NCBI RefSeq assembly: GCF_022815645.1
Contig: NZ_JALGRO010000005.1
Span: 124,001-188,000 of the forward strand
Length of the DNA: 64,000 nucleotides
Source: Curtobacterium sp. VKM Ac-2922
Lineage (GTDB): Bacteria > Actinomycetota > Actinomycetes > Actinomycetales > Microbacteriaceae
Direction: 5' to 3'
Shown here in pieces: positions 55,110-63,345 of this stretch (positions within the stretch are counted from its first letter, which is position 1; every line of letters starts with the position of its first letter). The position numbers and the translations under genes are program-made. Under the pieces are notes generated by a model. The model was given only the letters and a program-made list of their open reading frames with translations. It was not told where the DNA came from and ran no database searches.

Positions 55110-57403
55110 CCGAGGAGCGTCCGGACGACGCGCGCGAGCCCGACGACGTCGCTCGCCCCGCAGCAGGGGCGGACGACCAGGAGGCTCCGCCCGCGTCCGC
55201 CCCGGACGCTCGGTTCCCGGGTCTCCGCAGCGCCGCGGACATCTTCGGTGCCCCGCGGACGGCCGACGAGTGGCCCTCGCGTCGCGAGCGCCGCGAGGCG
55301 GAGCGCGCGGCCGCGGAGACCGGCCAGCCGCTGCCCGAGCCGTTCGAGCCGCCCGCGGCACCCGAGCAGCCCGCCGCGCCGGAGCCACCGGCAGCACCGG
55401 AGCAGCCCGCCGCGCCGGAGCCGCTCGCCGACGACGCCACCCAGGCGATCTCGATGCCCGAGGAACTCGCCCGGCCCTCGCAGCCGGCGCAGCCCGCGTC
55501 CGACCCGGACCGCTCCCTGCTGAGCAGCCGGATCCCCGCCGCGTCCGACGTGCCCCCGAACAGCACCGCGCCGCACCCGAGCGCCATCCAGCTGCCGTCG
55601 GCGATGACGCACCGTGAGCAGCGCGCTGCCGAGGTGCTCGCGATCGAGGCCGAGCGCCGCCGGAACGACCCCCGCGGTGAGGGCCGTGACGACGTCGACT
55701 GGCTCGGCCGCGCGACCGGTGCGCCCGCGCCCGCGCCCGGGCTCGGCGACCTCCCGACCCCGACCGGCCCCGTCGCGCAACCGCTGGGGGTGCCGAACGC
55801 ACTGCCGACGAGCGACGAGCCGCCGAGCTTCACCGACCTGCTGCGAATCCCCGGGGGCGACCAGGCGGACAAGCCCTTCAACTGGGCCGTGCACGACGAC
55901 GCCACGGGCGAGGTGCCGGTCGCGCTGACGTCACCCTCGTACGACACGACGACGCTCGACGTCGGTTCGTGGTCACTGGCGGCCGACCACGACGACGACG
56001 ATGACGTGGTGTCGGGCGAGATCCCTCTTCCCCCCGTCGCGGCCGCGTCCGTCCCACTGCCGACGTCGATGCCTGCGCCGGCCCCGGCACCGGACCCCAC
56101 GCCGCCGACCGACCCGGTGCGCCGCGACGCCCCGAGCGACAGCGGCAGCTGGTCCCTGGTCGACGAAGCCGTCCGCACCGGCGAGACCCCGTGGTGGGCC
56201 GCCGACGAGCCCACCGCGGCCGACGAACCCGCCCCGTTCCCCATGAACGACCTGCCGGCGGACGCCCCGACGACCGACCCCTCGTCGACCGACCGCCCGA
56301 CGACGGACCCTTCGTCGACGGACGTCCCCGGCGCCGACGTCCCGACCCAGGCGATGCCGGCACTCCAGCGCCCGACGCCGACCCCGCCGCCTGCGGAGCA
56401 GCCGACCCCGCCGCCCGCCGAGCAGCCGGCCCCGCGCCCGGCCCCGACACCTGCCGACCAGCGGCAGGCTCCGCCGCTGGTCCAACCGACCCGCAGCCCG
56501 TTCGGCCTGCCACCGGCAGCGCCCGGCGCCGACGACCTCGACCAGTCCGAGTGGGACGGCCGCGAGACCAGCGACACGAGCGCCATCAAGGACCTGTTCG
56601 GCACCGAGGCGGTCGACCAGCTCGGCGCCACCGGCTACGACCCGCACGACACCGGCACGCGCATGATGCCCGCTGCCGTCGCGCCCACGCCGGCCCGCAC
56701 ATCGTCCCCGGGCGCATCGGGGTCCGGCGCTCCGGTGCCGCCCCCGGCCGACACGGGCAACTTCATCAACCGCGGCTTCGCCCGGCTGCGCGGTGAGGGC
56801 ACGCGCGGCAAGCAGCTGCTGTTCGGCGGGGCGATCGTGATCATCCTGGTGATGCTCGTGGCGGTCTTCGCACTCACGTGGTGGATCAAGAGCAACAACA
56901 TCGACGAGAAGCTGACGCCGACCAAGTCCCCGGCGGCAGCATCGGCCTCGGTGCAGACCAGCAGGACCGCGGCGCCCCAGGCCGCGGCGCCCCCGGCCTC
57001 GGCCCCGACGATCGCGTTCGCCACCACGGCGGCTGCGCCCGGCCAGCACCCCTGGTACGAGCTGGCGGGCGGCGAGTGCCTGACCCCGTTCACGAACGCC
57101 TGGGCCGAGGACTTCACGGTCGTCGACTGCGGCTCCGCACACGCGGCGCAGCTCACCCGGCGCGGTGCGATGGAGGCGGACGCGTTCCCGGGTGCGGACG
57201 AGGCGAAACGCATCGCGACCGACCAGTGCCAGTCCGACGGCGCACTCGACGTGTCAGCGGCATCCGCCTACGGCGACGTCCAGGTGCAGAGCGTCTACCC
57301 GCCCGACGACGCCTCGTGGAACCGCGGCGACCGCTTCTGGTCGTGCTTCGTCACCCGCTCCGGCGGCGGCACGATGACCGGCTCCCTGGCACCGTCGGCC
57401 TAG
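55106..57403 (+). CDS. Pro-rich single-pass protein with septum-formation-like domain
   Basis: 765 residues. A 570-residue cytoplasmic N-terminus is low-complexity and Pro/Ala/Asp-rich, with repeats such as AAPEQPAAPEP, TDPSSTDRPTTDPSSTD and PPPAEQPTPPPAEQP, and short conserved islands (DARFPGLRSAADIFGAPRTADEWPSRRERREAERAA; WDGRETSDTSAIKDLFGTEA). One membrane helix (LLFGGAIVIILVMLVAVFALTWW, about 570-592) precedes an outer Cys-containing domain: GECLTPFTNAWAEDFTVVDCGSAHAAQL ... DQCQSDG ... FWSCFVTR. That four-Cys pattern resembles the actinobacterial septum-formation domain. The first islands could bind cytoplasmic division or wall proteins. Overlaps pyrE. Confidence 0.78.
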   Translation: MTEERPDDAREPDDVARPAAGADDQEAPPASAPDARFPGLRSAADIFGAPRTADEWPSRRERREAERAAAETGQPLPEPFEPPAAPEQPAAPEPPAAPEQPAAPEPLADDATQAISMPEELARPSQPAQPASDPDRSLLSSRIPAASDVPPNSTAPHPSAIQLPSAMTHREQRAAEVLAIEAERRRNDPRGEGRDDVDWLGRATGAPAPAPGLGDLPTPTGPVAQPLGVPNALPTSDEPPSFTDLLRIPGGDQADKPFNWAVHDDATGEVPVALTSPSYDTTTLDVGSWSLAADHDDDDDVVSGEIPLPPVAAASVPLPTSMPAPAPAPDPTPPTDPVRRDAPSDSGSWSLVDEAVRTGETPWWAADEPTAADEPAPFPMNDLPADAPTTDPSSTDRPTTDPSSTDVPGADVPTQAMPALQRPTPTPPPAEQPTPPPAEQPAPRPAPTPADQRQAPPLVQPTRSPFGLPPAAPGADDLDQSEWDGRETSDTSAIKDLFGTEAVDQLGATGYDPHDTGTRMMPAAVAPTPARTSSPGASGSGAPVPPPADTGNFINRGFARLRGEGTRGKQLLFGGAIVIILVMLVAVFALTWWIKSNNIDEKLTPTKSPAAASASVQTSRTAAPQAAAPPASAPTIAFATTAAAPGQHPWYELAGGECLTPFTNAWAEDFTVVDCGSAHAAQLTRRGAMEADAFPGADEAKRIATDQCQSDGALDVSAASAYGDVQVQSVYPPDDASWNRGDRFWSCFVTRSGGGTMTGSLAPSA

Positions 57404-57470
57404 CCGACCTCAGAGAGCCAGGCGGCACCAGACGGCCAGCCGACCCCAGAGAGCCAGCCGACCCCTGACG

Positions 57471-57511
57471 GACGGGAGGCTCCCCACCGGACCGGTGGGG
57501 AGCCTCCCGTC
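57471..57511. terminator. Bidirectional terminator
   Basis: A 20-bp perfect stem (GACGGGAGGCTCCCCACCGG with its complement, one-base centre) lies between convergent genes ending at 57403 and 57529. It has the GACGGGAGGC core. Confidence 0.9.
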
Positions 57512-57528
57512 TGTGGTGTGGCCGGGTC

Positions 57529-58482
57529 TCAGGCCGTGACCGGGACCTGCGCGGACACGTCGCTGAGCGTCGCCAGCTCGTCCTGCGTGAGCTCGAGGTC
57601 GGCCGAGGCGAGCAGTGCCGGCAGCTGCTCCGTGTTGCGCGCCGAGGCGATCGGCGCGACCACGTCGGGCTGCGCCTGCAGCCAGGCCAGCGCGACCGAG
57701 GCGATCTCGGCGTCGTGTGCCGAAGCGATCGTGTCGAGCGCGTCGACGACGGCCAGGCCGGCGTCGGTGAAGTAGCCGGCGACCTGCCCCTCGCGGTCCT
57801 TGCCGGCGAAGTCGTCCTTGGTTCGGTACTTTCCCGTCAGGAAGCCCGCGGCCAACGCGAAGTACGGCACGACGCCCAGGCCGTGCTCGTGCGCGAGCGG
57901 CGCGATGTCGGACTCGTAGGGCTGGCGGGTGACCAGGTTGTAGTGCGGCTGGATCGCGACGGGCTTGGCCAGACCGTGCTGGTCGGCGATGCGGATCCAC
58001 TCCGCTGCGCGCTCCTTCGAGTAGTTCGAGATCGCGGTGTAGCGGACCAGGCCCTCCTTGACGAGCTGGTCGAACGCGCGGACGCTCTCCTCGAGCGGGG
58101 TGTCCTGGTCGTCGAAGTGCGCGTAGTACAGGTCGATGTGGTCGGTGCCCAGACGCTGCAGGCTGGCACGCGCGGCCTTCGCGACGGTGTCCGCGGACAG
58201 GCCCTTGAACTCGGGGTGCTGCGAGCCCTTCGTGGCGATGACGACGTCGTCGCGCTTGCCGGACTTCGCCAGCCACGAGCCGATCACGGTCTCGGACTCG
58301 CCGCCGGAGTTGCCGGGCGCCCAGGCGGAGTACACGTCGGCGGTGTCGATGAAGTCGCCGCCGGCCGCGGTGTAGGCGTCGAGGACCTGGTGCGAGGTCG
58401 ACTCGTCGGCAGTCCACCCGAAGACGTTGCCGCCCAGGGCGAGGGGGAAGACGTGCAGGTCGCTGGTTCCGATGCGGGGCAT
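57529..58482 (-). CDS. Aldo/keto reductase (AKR11/12-like)
   Basis: 317 residues. IGTSDLHVFPLALGGNVFGWTAD begins the barrel; FIDTADVYSAWAPGNSGGESETVIGSWL holds Asp and Tyr, VIATKGSQ the Lys and IDLYYAHFDDQDTP the His of the catalytic tetrad. NADP-binding signature IASARNTEQL is near the end. Different subgroup from the AKR at 20830 (longer loop, GxSNYS motif). Substrate unknown, probably a carbonyl compound. ATG 58482. It is divergent from the HEAT-repeat gene. Confidence 0.92.
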   Translation of the reverse strand: MPRIGTSDLHVFPLALGGNVFGWTADESTSHQVLDAYTAAGGDFIDTADVYSAWAPGNSGGESETVIGSWLAKSGKRDDVVIATKGSQHPEFKGLSADTVAKAARASLQRLGTDHIDLYYAHFDDQDTPLEESVRAFDQLVKEGLVRYTAISNYSKERAAEWIRIADQHGLAKPVAIQPHYNLVTRQPYESDIAPLAHEHGLGVVPYFALAAGFLTGKYRTKDDFAGKDREGQVAGYFTDAGLAVVDALDTIASAHDAEIASVALAWLQAQPDVVAPIASARNTEQLPALLASADLELTQDELATLSDVSAQVPVTA

Positions 58483-58572
58483 GCGGGGTCCTTTCGTCGC
58501 AGTACGGTTCGTGGCCCACGGTATGCCGCGCGCCTTGACATCGGTGTGGTGTCGGGGTGGGCTGTGGGGGAC

Positions 58573-59217
58573 ATGCCGACGCTCACCTCGTACCTCGCCG
58601 ACCCCCGTCCGACCGTGCGCCTGCGGGCGGTGATGGCAGCGGGGACCTCGCCCTCGACCGACGACCTCGAGCTGCTCGTGGAGCAGTGCCGCGACGAGCC
58701 CGACCTGCAGGTGCGCGAGATGCTGACCTGGGCGCTCATCCGGCTGCCCGCTCACGTTGTGCTGCCCCGCGTGCTCGCCGAGCTCGACCGACCCGAGGCG
58801 CAGGCGCGGAGCCAGGCACTGCACACCCTGTCCAAGATCCACGACGGGTCGGTGTACCCGCAGGTGGTCGCGCGGCTCGGGGACGACGACCCCGGCGTGG
58901 TCCGGACCGCCTGGCGTGCGGCCGTTGTGCTGGTGCCCGAGGGCTCGCGGGAGTCCCTGGCCCGGGCGCTCGCCGTGCAGCTCGGACAGGGGGACCGCGA
59001 GACCCATCTGGCGCTGAGCCGTGCGCTCGTCGGTCTCGGCGCAGCCGTCGTCGAGCCCGTGCTGCGGGACGCCTCGGCGCACCGGTCGACGGCCGTCCGC
59101 GAGCACGCCGCCGAGACCGAGCGTCTGCTGCGCGACCCGGACGCCGCGTCGGAGCTCGCCCGGGAGCGAGCCCGTCGCGAGGTGGCGCTGGGGCGGACGC
59201 GGTCCGCGAAGGGCTGA
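58573..59217 (+). CDS. HEAT-repeat protein
   Basis: 214 residues made of paired helices: LTSYLADPRPTVRLRAVMAAG, LELLVEQCRDEPDLQVREMLTWALIRL, VLAELDRPEAQARSQALHTLSKI, VVARLGDDDPGVVRTAWRAAVVLV and further repeats. This is a HEAT/PBS-lyase-type alpha solenoid, a scaffold for protein contacts without catalytic residues. GGGGGAC precedes the ATG. Single gene; partner unknown. Confidence 0.85.
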   Translation: MPTLTSYLADPRPTVRLRAVMAAGTSPSTDDLELLVEQCRDEPDLQVREMLTWALIRLPAHVVLPRVLAELDRPEAQARSQALHTLSKIHDGSVYPQVVARLGDDDPGVVRTAWRAAVVLVPEGSRESLARALAVQLGQGDRETHLALSRALVGLGAAVVEPVLRDASAHRSTAVREHAAETERLLRDPDAASELARERARREVALGRTRSAKG

Positions 59218-59330
59218 CACGGCCGCGCACGGTGCTGACTTCCGGGCCGGTGCGAGGTTGCGCGGCCCGTGCAGCGCAACAAGCGAGCACCAGGCGACCA
59301 GACGCGCACCAGCGCGTCGCGCTCGGGACG

Positions 59331-59362
59331 GGAGGAACGTGGCGGGGTCGCCACGGGCCTCC
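59331..59362. terminator. Terminator after HEAT-repeat gene
   Basis: GGAGG-AA-CGTGGCG pairs with CGCCACG-GG-CCTCC around a GGGT loop. Same GGAGG/CCTCC core as the other hairpins. The rest of 59218-59472 shows nothing I recognise. Confidence 0.7.
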
Positions 59363-59472
59363 AGTGGGTGCCGCGGGGTTCCGGGGCGGGCGAGCGAGCC
59401 CGACGATTCGGGTTGCCGAACAGGGTGGATCGGCTTGCGCATGCGGATCGGAGCGCGCCAGCATGGGTGCCG

Positions 59473-59580
59473 AAGGGGAGTAGCTCCCAGCGCGTGCATC
59501 GACACACTGGCCATCACGATGATCGGCCCGGTGCACCACTCCGGTCGGCCTGGTCACGGGCAGTCGGAGCGAGCGAGACC
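59473..59580 (+). ncRNA. yybP-ykoY-type manganese riboswitch
   Basis: The conserved 5' signature AAGGGGAGTAGCTCCC at 59473-59488, the internal TCGACACACTGG (compare the known CAACATACTC segment) and the 3' signature GAGCGAGACC at 59571-59580 occur in the order and spacing of the yybP-ykoY motif, a Mn2+ sensor that usually turns on metal exporters. It leads the exchanger gene at 59654, and a DtxR/MntR-type regulator lies nearby. Not folded computationally. Confidence 0.82.
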
Positions 59581-59605
59581 TTCGGCCGTTCTGCCATGGC
59601 CGAAG
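59580..59605 (+). promoter_or_regulatory. Expression-platform hairpin of the riboswitch
   Basis: CTTCGGCC and GGCCGAAG form an 8-bp stem starting on the last base of the riboswitch 3' signature (AGACC). Overlap with the aptamer end fits a mutually exclusive ON/OFF switch acting on transcription or on access to the RBS (CGAGGACC) before the ATG at 59654. Confidence 0.55.
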
Positions 59606-59653
59606 CCGCTCGAAGTGTGTGTGCTGCGTCATGGCTCGACCACGAGGACCACC

Positions 59654-60964
59654 ATGACCGAGACCATCGCCGTGCAGGCACCCGCCACCGCGGCGCCGGC
59701 TCCCCGCATGGGCGCCAGTGCCTGGGGCAAGATCGCGATCTGCTTCGCCATCGCCCTGCCCGCCGTCGCCCTCGCTGCTGACAGGCACTGGCGTGTGACG
59801 GGGTTCGCGCCGAACCCCGTCGTCGACCTGCTCGTGTTCGGTGCGGCTGTCGTCGCCGCGTCGTTCCTGCTGGCCTGGGCCGCCGAGGCCGCGCAGAAGG
59901 ACATCGCCGGCGCGCTCGCCATCGCGATCCTGGCGCTCATCGCCGTGCTGCCCGAGTACGCCGTCGACCTGTACTACGCGTTCCGGTCCGGCTCCGACCC
60001 CGCGTACGAGCAGTTCGCCGCCGCCAACATGACCGGGTCCAACCGGTTGCTGCTGGGGTTCGGCTGGCCGCTCGTCGTGATCATCTCGCTGCTGGTCGCC
60101 CGCCGGTTCGTCCGCACGGGTGCGATGCCCGCCGCGGCGACGAAGGTGCTCGAACTGGAGCGCTCGTCGCGTGTGGACATCGGGTTCCTGGCGCTGCTGG
60201 CCCTGGTCGCGTTCCTGATCCCGGCGATGGGCTCCATCCCGCTGTGGTTCGGGTTCGCGATGCTCGTCGCGTTCGTGCTGTACTTGTGGCGGGCCTCGAA
60301 GACGTCCGACGACGAGGACGACGACGAAGAACTCGTCGGCATGGCGGGAAACCTGGCGTCGATGGGGCAGCGCCCGCGCCGGTGGACCATCGTCGCGCTG
60401 TTCGTCGTGGCTGCCGCGGTCATCCTGGCCTCGGCCGAGCCGTTCGCCGACGCCCTGGTGCAGTCCGGCGGCGCACTGGGCATCGACAGCTACTTCCTGG
60501 TGCAGTGGCTCGCCCCCCTGGCCACCGAGGCGCCCGAGTTCATCGTCGCCGCCCTCTTCGCGCTGCGGGGCATGGGCGGGGCAGCCATCGGGACGCTCAT
60601 CGCCTCGAAGGTGAACCAGTGGTCGCTGCTGGTCGGGTCGCTGCCGATCGCGCACGTGCTGGGTGGTGGCACCACGGGCGGGCTGCCGCTCGACGCTCGG
60701 CAGGTGGAGGAGTTCATGCTGACCGCGTCGCAGACCGTGCTCGGCGTCGCGATCATCATCGCGCTGCGCTTCCACCGGTGGTCGGCGATCGCTCTCGTGG
60801 CGCTGTTCGCGGTGCAGTTCGTCGTGACGGACACCGGTGGGCGGTGGGTGTTGAGCGGGGTGCACGTGGCGGTGGCCCTCGTGGTGCTGTGGATCAACCG
60901 CCGCGACATCGTGCCGACGATCACGGCCCCGTTCCGGCGCCCGTCGAGCCCGGCGCTGCGCTGA
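59654..60964 (+). CDS. Ca2+/cation antiporter (CaCA family), probable Mn2+/Ca2+ exporter
   Basis: 436 residues, about ten to twelve membrane helices in two homologous halves. Each half holds an alpha-repeat with the conserved acidic/PE motif: LALIAVLPEYAVDLYYAFRSGSD in the first and PLATEAPEFIVAALFALRGMGGAAIGTLIASKVNQWSLLVGSLPIAHV in the second. A cytoplasmic acidic loop (SKTSDDEDDDEEL) could sense cations. The riboswitch in its leader suggests it exports manganese when the metal is high. ATG 59654 with CGAGGACC upstream. Converges on the MntR-like gene. Confidence 0.88.
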   Translation: MTETIAVQAPATAAPAPRMGASAWGKIAICFAIALPAVALAADRHWRVTGFAPNPVVDLLVFGAAVVAASFLLAWAAEAAQKDIAGALAIAILALIAVLPEYAVDLYYAFRSGSDPAYEQFAAANMTGSNRLLLGFGWPLVVIISLLVARRFVRTGAMPAAATKVLELERSSRVDIGFLALLALVAFLIPAMGSIPLWFGFAMLVAFVLYLWRASKTSDDEDDDEELVGMAGNLASMGQRPRRWTIVALFVVAAAVILASAEPFADALVQSGGALGIDSYFLVQWLAPLATEAPEFIVAALFALRGMGGAAIGTLIASKVNQWSLLVGSLPIAHVLGGGTTGGLPLDARQVEEFMLTASQTVLGVAIIIALRFHRWSAIALVALFAVQFVVTDTGGRWVLSGVHVAVALVVLWINRRDIVPTITAPFRRPSSPALR

Positions 60965-61022
60965 GGGTTGGCGGTGCGGCGGTGCCGGGGTCGTGCGGTG
61001 CCGGGGCGGTTCGGCGGTTGGG

Positions 61023-61046
61023 TGCGGGGGTGCGGGGGTGCGGGGG
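61023..61046. repeat. G-rich 8-bp tandem repeat
   Basis: Three copies of TGCGGGGG just downstream of the exchanger gene, within a wider G-rich patch (60966-61060). Could form a G-quadruplex on the plus strand. Confidence 0.7.
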
Positions 61047-61088
61047 TGCGGCGGCGCGGTACCGGGGCGGTTGGGTGCTGGTTCGAGT

Positions 61089-61198
61089 GGTCGCAACACC
61101 CCGTCCGGCCATCGTCGAGTGGTCGGACAACGTCGCTGGGGGCGTCGGCGAGCGACGGGATGCGACCGGTCGGCGGACGTGAGCGGGGCGTTGTGACC
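61089..61198. repeat. 110-bp TIR element, copy 4
   Basis: Bounded by GGTCGCAACACCCCG and CGGGGCGTTGTGACC. Internal inverted repeat CGTCGCT...AGCGACG. Lies between convergent exchanger and regulator genes. Confidence 0.88.
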
Positions 61199-61248
61199 GG
61201 TGGGCGTGCGGCGGGATGCGGCCGGTGCGGCGGGGCGCGACCGCCCGT

Positions 61249-61292
61249 CGGACGGGAGGCTCGGGGCGGGCTGGCACCGGCCCTCCCGTCCG
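61249..61292. terminator. Hairpin between TIR copies 4 and 5
   Basis: CGGACGGGAGG pairs with CCTCCCGTCCG (11-bp stem, with further GGGC/GGCCC pairing possible inside). Same core as 41632 and 57471, and the same element-hairpin-element order as at 49 kb. Confidence 0.78.
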
Positions 61293-61322
61293 GTGGTCCC
61301 ACGTGATCGCGCCGGTTCGACT

Positions 61323-61433
61323 GGTCACGACACCCCGTCGGTCGCGCGCCGGCCGGTCGGAGAACGTCGCTGGAGACGTCGGCGAGCGACGGGATGCGAC
61401 CGGTCGGGGGACGGTGAGCGGGGTGTTGTGACC
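61323..61433. repeat. 111-bp TIR element, copy 5
   Basis: Bounded by GGTCACGACACCCCG and CGGGGTGTTGTGACC, one base longer than the others. Shares its inner CGTCGCTGG...GAGCGACGGGATGCGACCGGTCGG with copy 4. Confidence 0.88.
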
Positions 61434-61519
61434 GGTCGGGCTGGGCAGCGCCAAAGGACGGGGCGCGCCTGGCAGCGGGGCGCGCCCGGCAGCGGGGCGC
61501 CGCGGCGAGGCGGGGCGGG

Positions 61520-62209
61520 TCAGTCGGCGTCGGGAGCGAGCCAGATCGCGGCGGCGGCGGCGGACGGCAGGTCCACGAGCGACTCGGTGCCGTCCGGGGA
61601 ACGCCGGGACACCGCGATGACGCCCGCGTAGTCCCGCACCTGCTCCACCCGCAGGTGCGTCCCGAGCCCGACGCCGAGCTCGTCGAAGTAGCGCAGCAGC
61701 GACGGGTCGTCGTCCGAGACGCGGTCGACCGTGCCGCACGAACCGGGTGCGATCGTGCCGAGCAGCGCGCCGGGGGAGTCCGGCACCGTGCCGTCCGCGC
61801 GCGGGATCGGGTCGCCGTGCGGATCGTGCGTCGGGTGGCCGAGATCGGCGTCGACCCGGTCGAGGAAGGTCTCGGAGACCGCGTGCTCGAGCGCCTCGGC
61901 CTCGGTGTGCACCTCGTCCCACGAGTAGCCCAGGCGTGACACCAGGAACGACTCGATCAGCCGGTGCCGTCGGACCATCGCCACGGCGACCTGCTGCCCG
62001 AGCGGGGTGAGCACGACGCCGTAGTACGGGGTGTGCTCGATCAGGCCGTCGCGGTCGAGCTTGCGCAGGTTGCCGGACACCGTCGACGCCGACACCTTCA
62101 GCGCGGCGGCGATGTCCCGGGTGGCGATGCCGCCGTCCCCACGCTCGCGCGCCTTCCAGATGAGCTTGACGTAGTCCTCGGCCATCGTCGAGAGCGAAGG
62201 GAGGCGCAT
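61520..62209 (-). CDS. mntR: DtxR/MntR-family metalloregulator
   Basis: 229 residues. N-terminal winged helix (MAEDYVKLIWKARERGDGGIATRDIAAALKVSASTVSGNLRKLDRDGLIEHTPYYGVVLTPLGQQVA), metal-binding/dimerisation helices (VRRHRLIESFLVSRLGYSWDEVHTEAEALEHAVSETFLDRVDADLGHPTHDPHGDPIP) with the expected His/Glu ligands, and a C-terminal SH3/FeoA-like domain. Length and presence of the third domain resemble IdeR/DtxR as much as MntR. Context (riboswitch and cation exchanger next door) makes manganese the better guess; iron is the alternative. ATG 62209 follows a -10 box by 6 nt (leaderless). Confidence 0.85.
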   Translation of the reverse strand: MRLPSLSTMAEDYVKLIWKARERGDGGIATRDIAAALKVSASTVSGNLRKLDRDGLIEHTPYYGVVLTPLGQQVAVAMVRRHRLIESFLVSRLGYSWDEVHTEAEALEHAVSETFLDRVDADLGHPTHDPHGDPIPRADGTVPDSPGALLGTIAPGSCGTVDRVSDDDPSLLRYFDELGVGLGTHLRVEQVRDYAGVIAVSRRSPDGTESLVDLPSAAAAAIWLAPDAD

Positions 62210-62215
62210 GCCCCA

Positions 62216-62221
62216 ATGGTA
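62216..62221 (-). promoter_or_regulatory. -10 box for leaderless mntR
   Basis: On the minus strand TACCAT is followed by six bases and the ATG at 62209. The divergent CPBP start codon is only 21 bp away, so its promoter must lie within mntR or overlap this box. Confidence 0.55.
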
Positions 62222-62230
62222 CAAACAGGG

Positions 62231-63208
62231 ATGCCCGAACCCACGCGCCGTCGTCGCCGCTGGCCCGTCCCGCCGTCGTTGCTGATCGGCGTCGCCCCGG
62301 TCGTCGTCTTCGCGGCGGTCAGTGCCTGGCGCGCACGGCCCAGTGACGACTACCCGTCGCTCGGGCTGACGGTCGACAGCGTCCTGCGCGCGCTCGTCGT
62401 CCCCGAGGGCATCGCCGCGATGGCGCTCGCCGTGGTCGTCACCGGGCTCGGGTGGTGGCGCATCGCGACCGTCGATCCCACTCGCGGTCGTCCGCGGTGG
62501 ACGTGGGTCGCTCCCGCGCTGATCGCCGTGGTGTGTCTGGCGCGCCTGCCGCTGGTCGACTGGACGGCGCTGCCCTGGCACTACTTTGCGCTGCTGGGCA
62601 TCGGTGTGCTGTTCGTCGGGGTCTTCGAGGAGCTCCTGACCCGCGGCGTGCTGCTGGTCGGGCTGCGTCGGCGCCTGCCGGAGTTCGGCGTGTGGATCGC
62701 CTCGTGCGTGCTGTTCGGGCTGCTGCACCTGCTGAACGCCCTGGCCGGCGCGGGCATCGGCCCGACGCTGATCCAGGTGGTGTTCGCGGCGTCGTTCGGG
62801 TCGACGCTGTACCTGGCCCGCCGACTGACCGGCAACCTGCTGCTGCCCGTGCTGCTGCACGCGTTCTGGGACTTCGGCTCGATCGCGGTGTCGGCGACCT
62901 CGCGGCAGGGCTTCGACGACATCGCGGTCGCCGGGGCCATCGGGCTGTTCGCGTTCGCGGTGCTGGCGCTCGGCGTGGTGGCCGGCGGGGTGGTGGCCTG
63001 GCGCGACGACCGACCCCGACGCCTGCGCCGACGCTGGCGTGACGTCCCGCCGCGGGACGCCGACCACGACCACGTCCCGCCCCGGGACCACGGGCACGAC
63101 CACGTCCCGCCCCGCGACACCGCAGCGCCTGCCGGACAGCCCGAACCCGTTCCGGACCGGAACGACCTGCGAACCCGCACAGACACCCCGTCCGGTTCAC
63201 CTGCCTGA
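62231..63208 (+). CDS. CPBP-family intramembrane protease
   Basis: 325 residues, about eight membrane helices. The CPBP/Rce1-like motifs are present: FVGVFEELLTRGVLLVGLRRR (EExxxR, near residue 140), FGLLHLLNAL (second His) and LLPVLLHAFWDFG (H-x-x-x-D). Members cleave or process membrane-anchored peptides, or serve self-immunity to bacteriocins. After the last helix a His/Asp-rich tail repeats DHDHVPPRD and GHDHVPPRD (about residues 280-300), possibly a metal-binding segment. The ATG at 62231 follows CAGGG; only 21 bp separate it from the mntR start. Confidence 0.87.
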   Translation: MPEPTRRRRRWPVPPSLLIGVAPVVVFAAVSAWRARPSDDYPSLGLTVDSVLRALVVPEGIAAMALAVVVTGLGWWRIATVDPTRGRPRWTWVAPALIAVVCLARLPLVDWTALPWHYFALLGIGVLFVGVFEELLTRGVLLVGLRRRLPEFGVWIASCVLFGLLHLLNALAGAGIGPTLIQVVFAASFGSTLYLARRLTGNLLLPVLLHAFWDFGSIAVSATSRQGFDDIAVAGAIGLFAFAVLALGVVAGGVVAWRDDRPRRLRRRWRDVPPRDADHDHVPPRDHGHDHVPPRDTAAPAGQPEPVPDRNDLRTRTDTPSGSPA

Positions 63209-63345
63209 CGGCAACCGTTCCTCGGACCGTCACCGGGCCTCCTTACCGTCACTGCGATCCCAACCCGGGAACCCAGCCCGTCCGGACACCGTCGCCGGCC
63301 GGACCACAGGAAGGAGCGTCGCCCCGACCGGGGCGGCAACCACGC

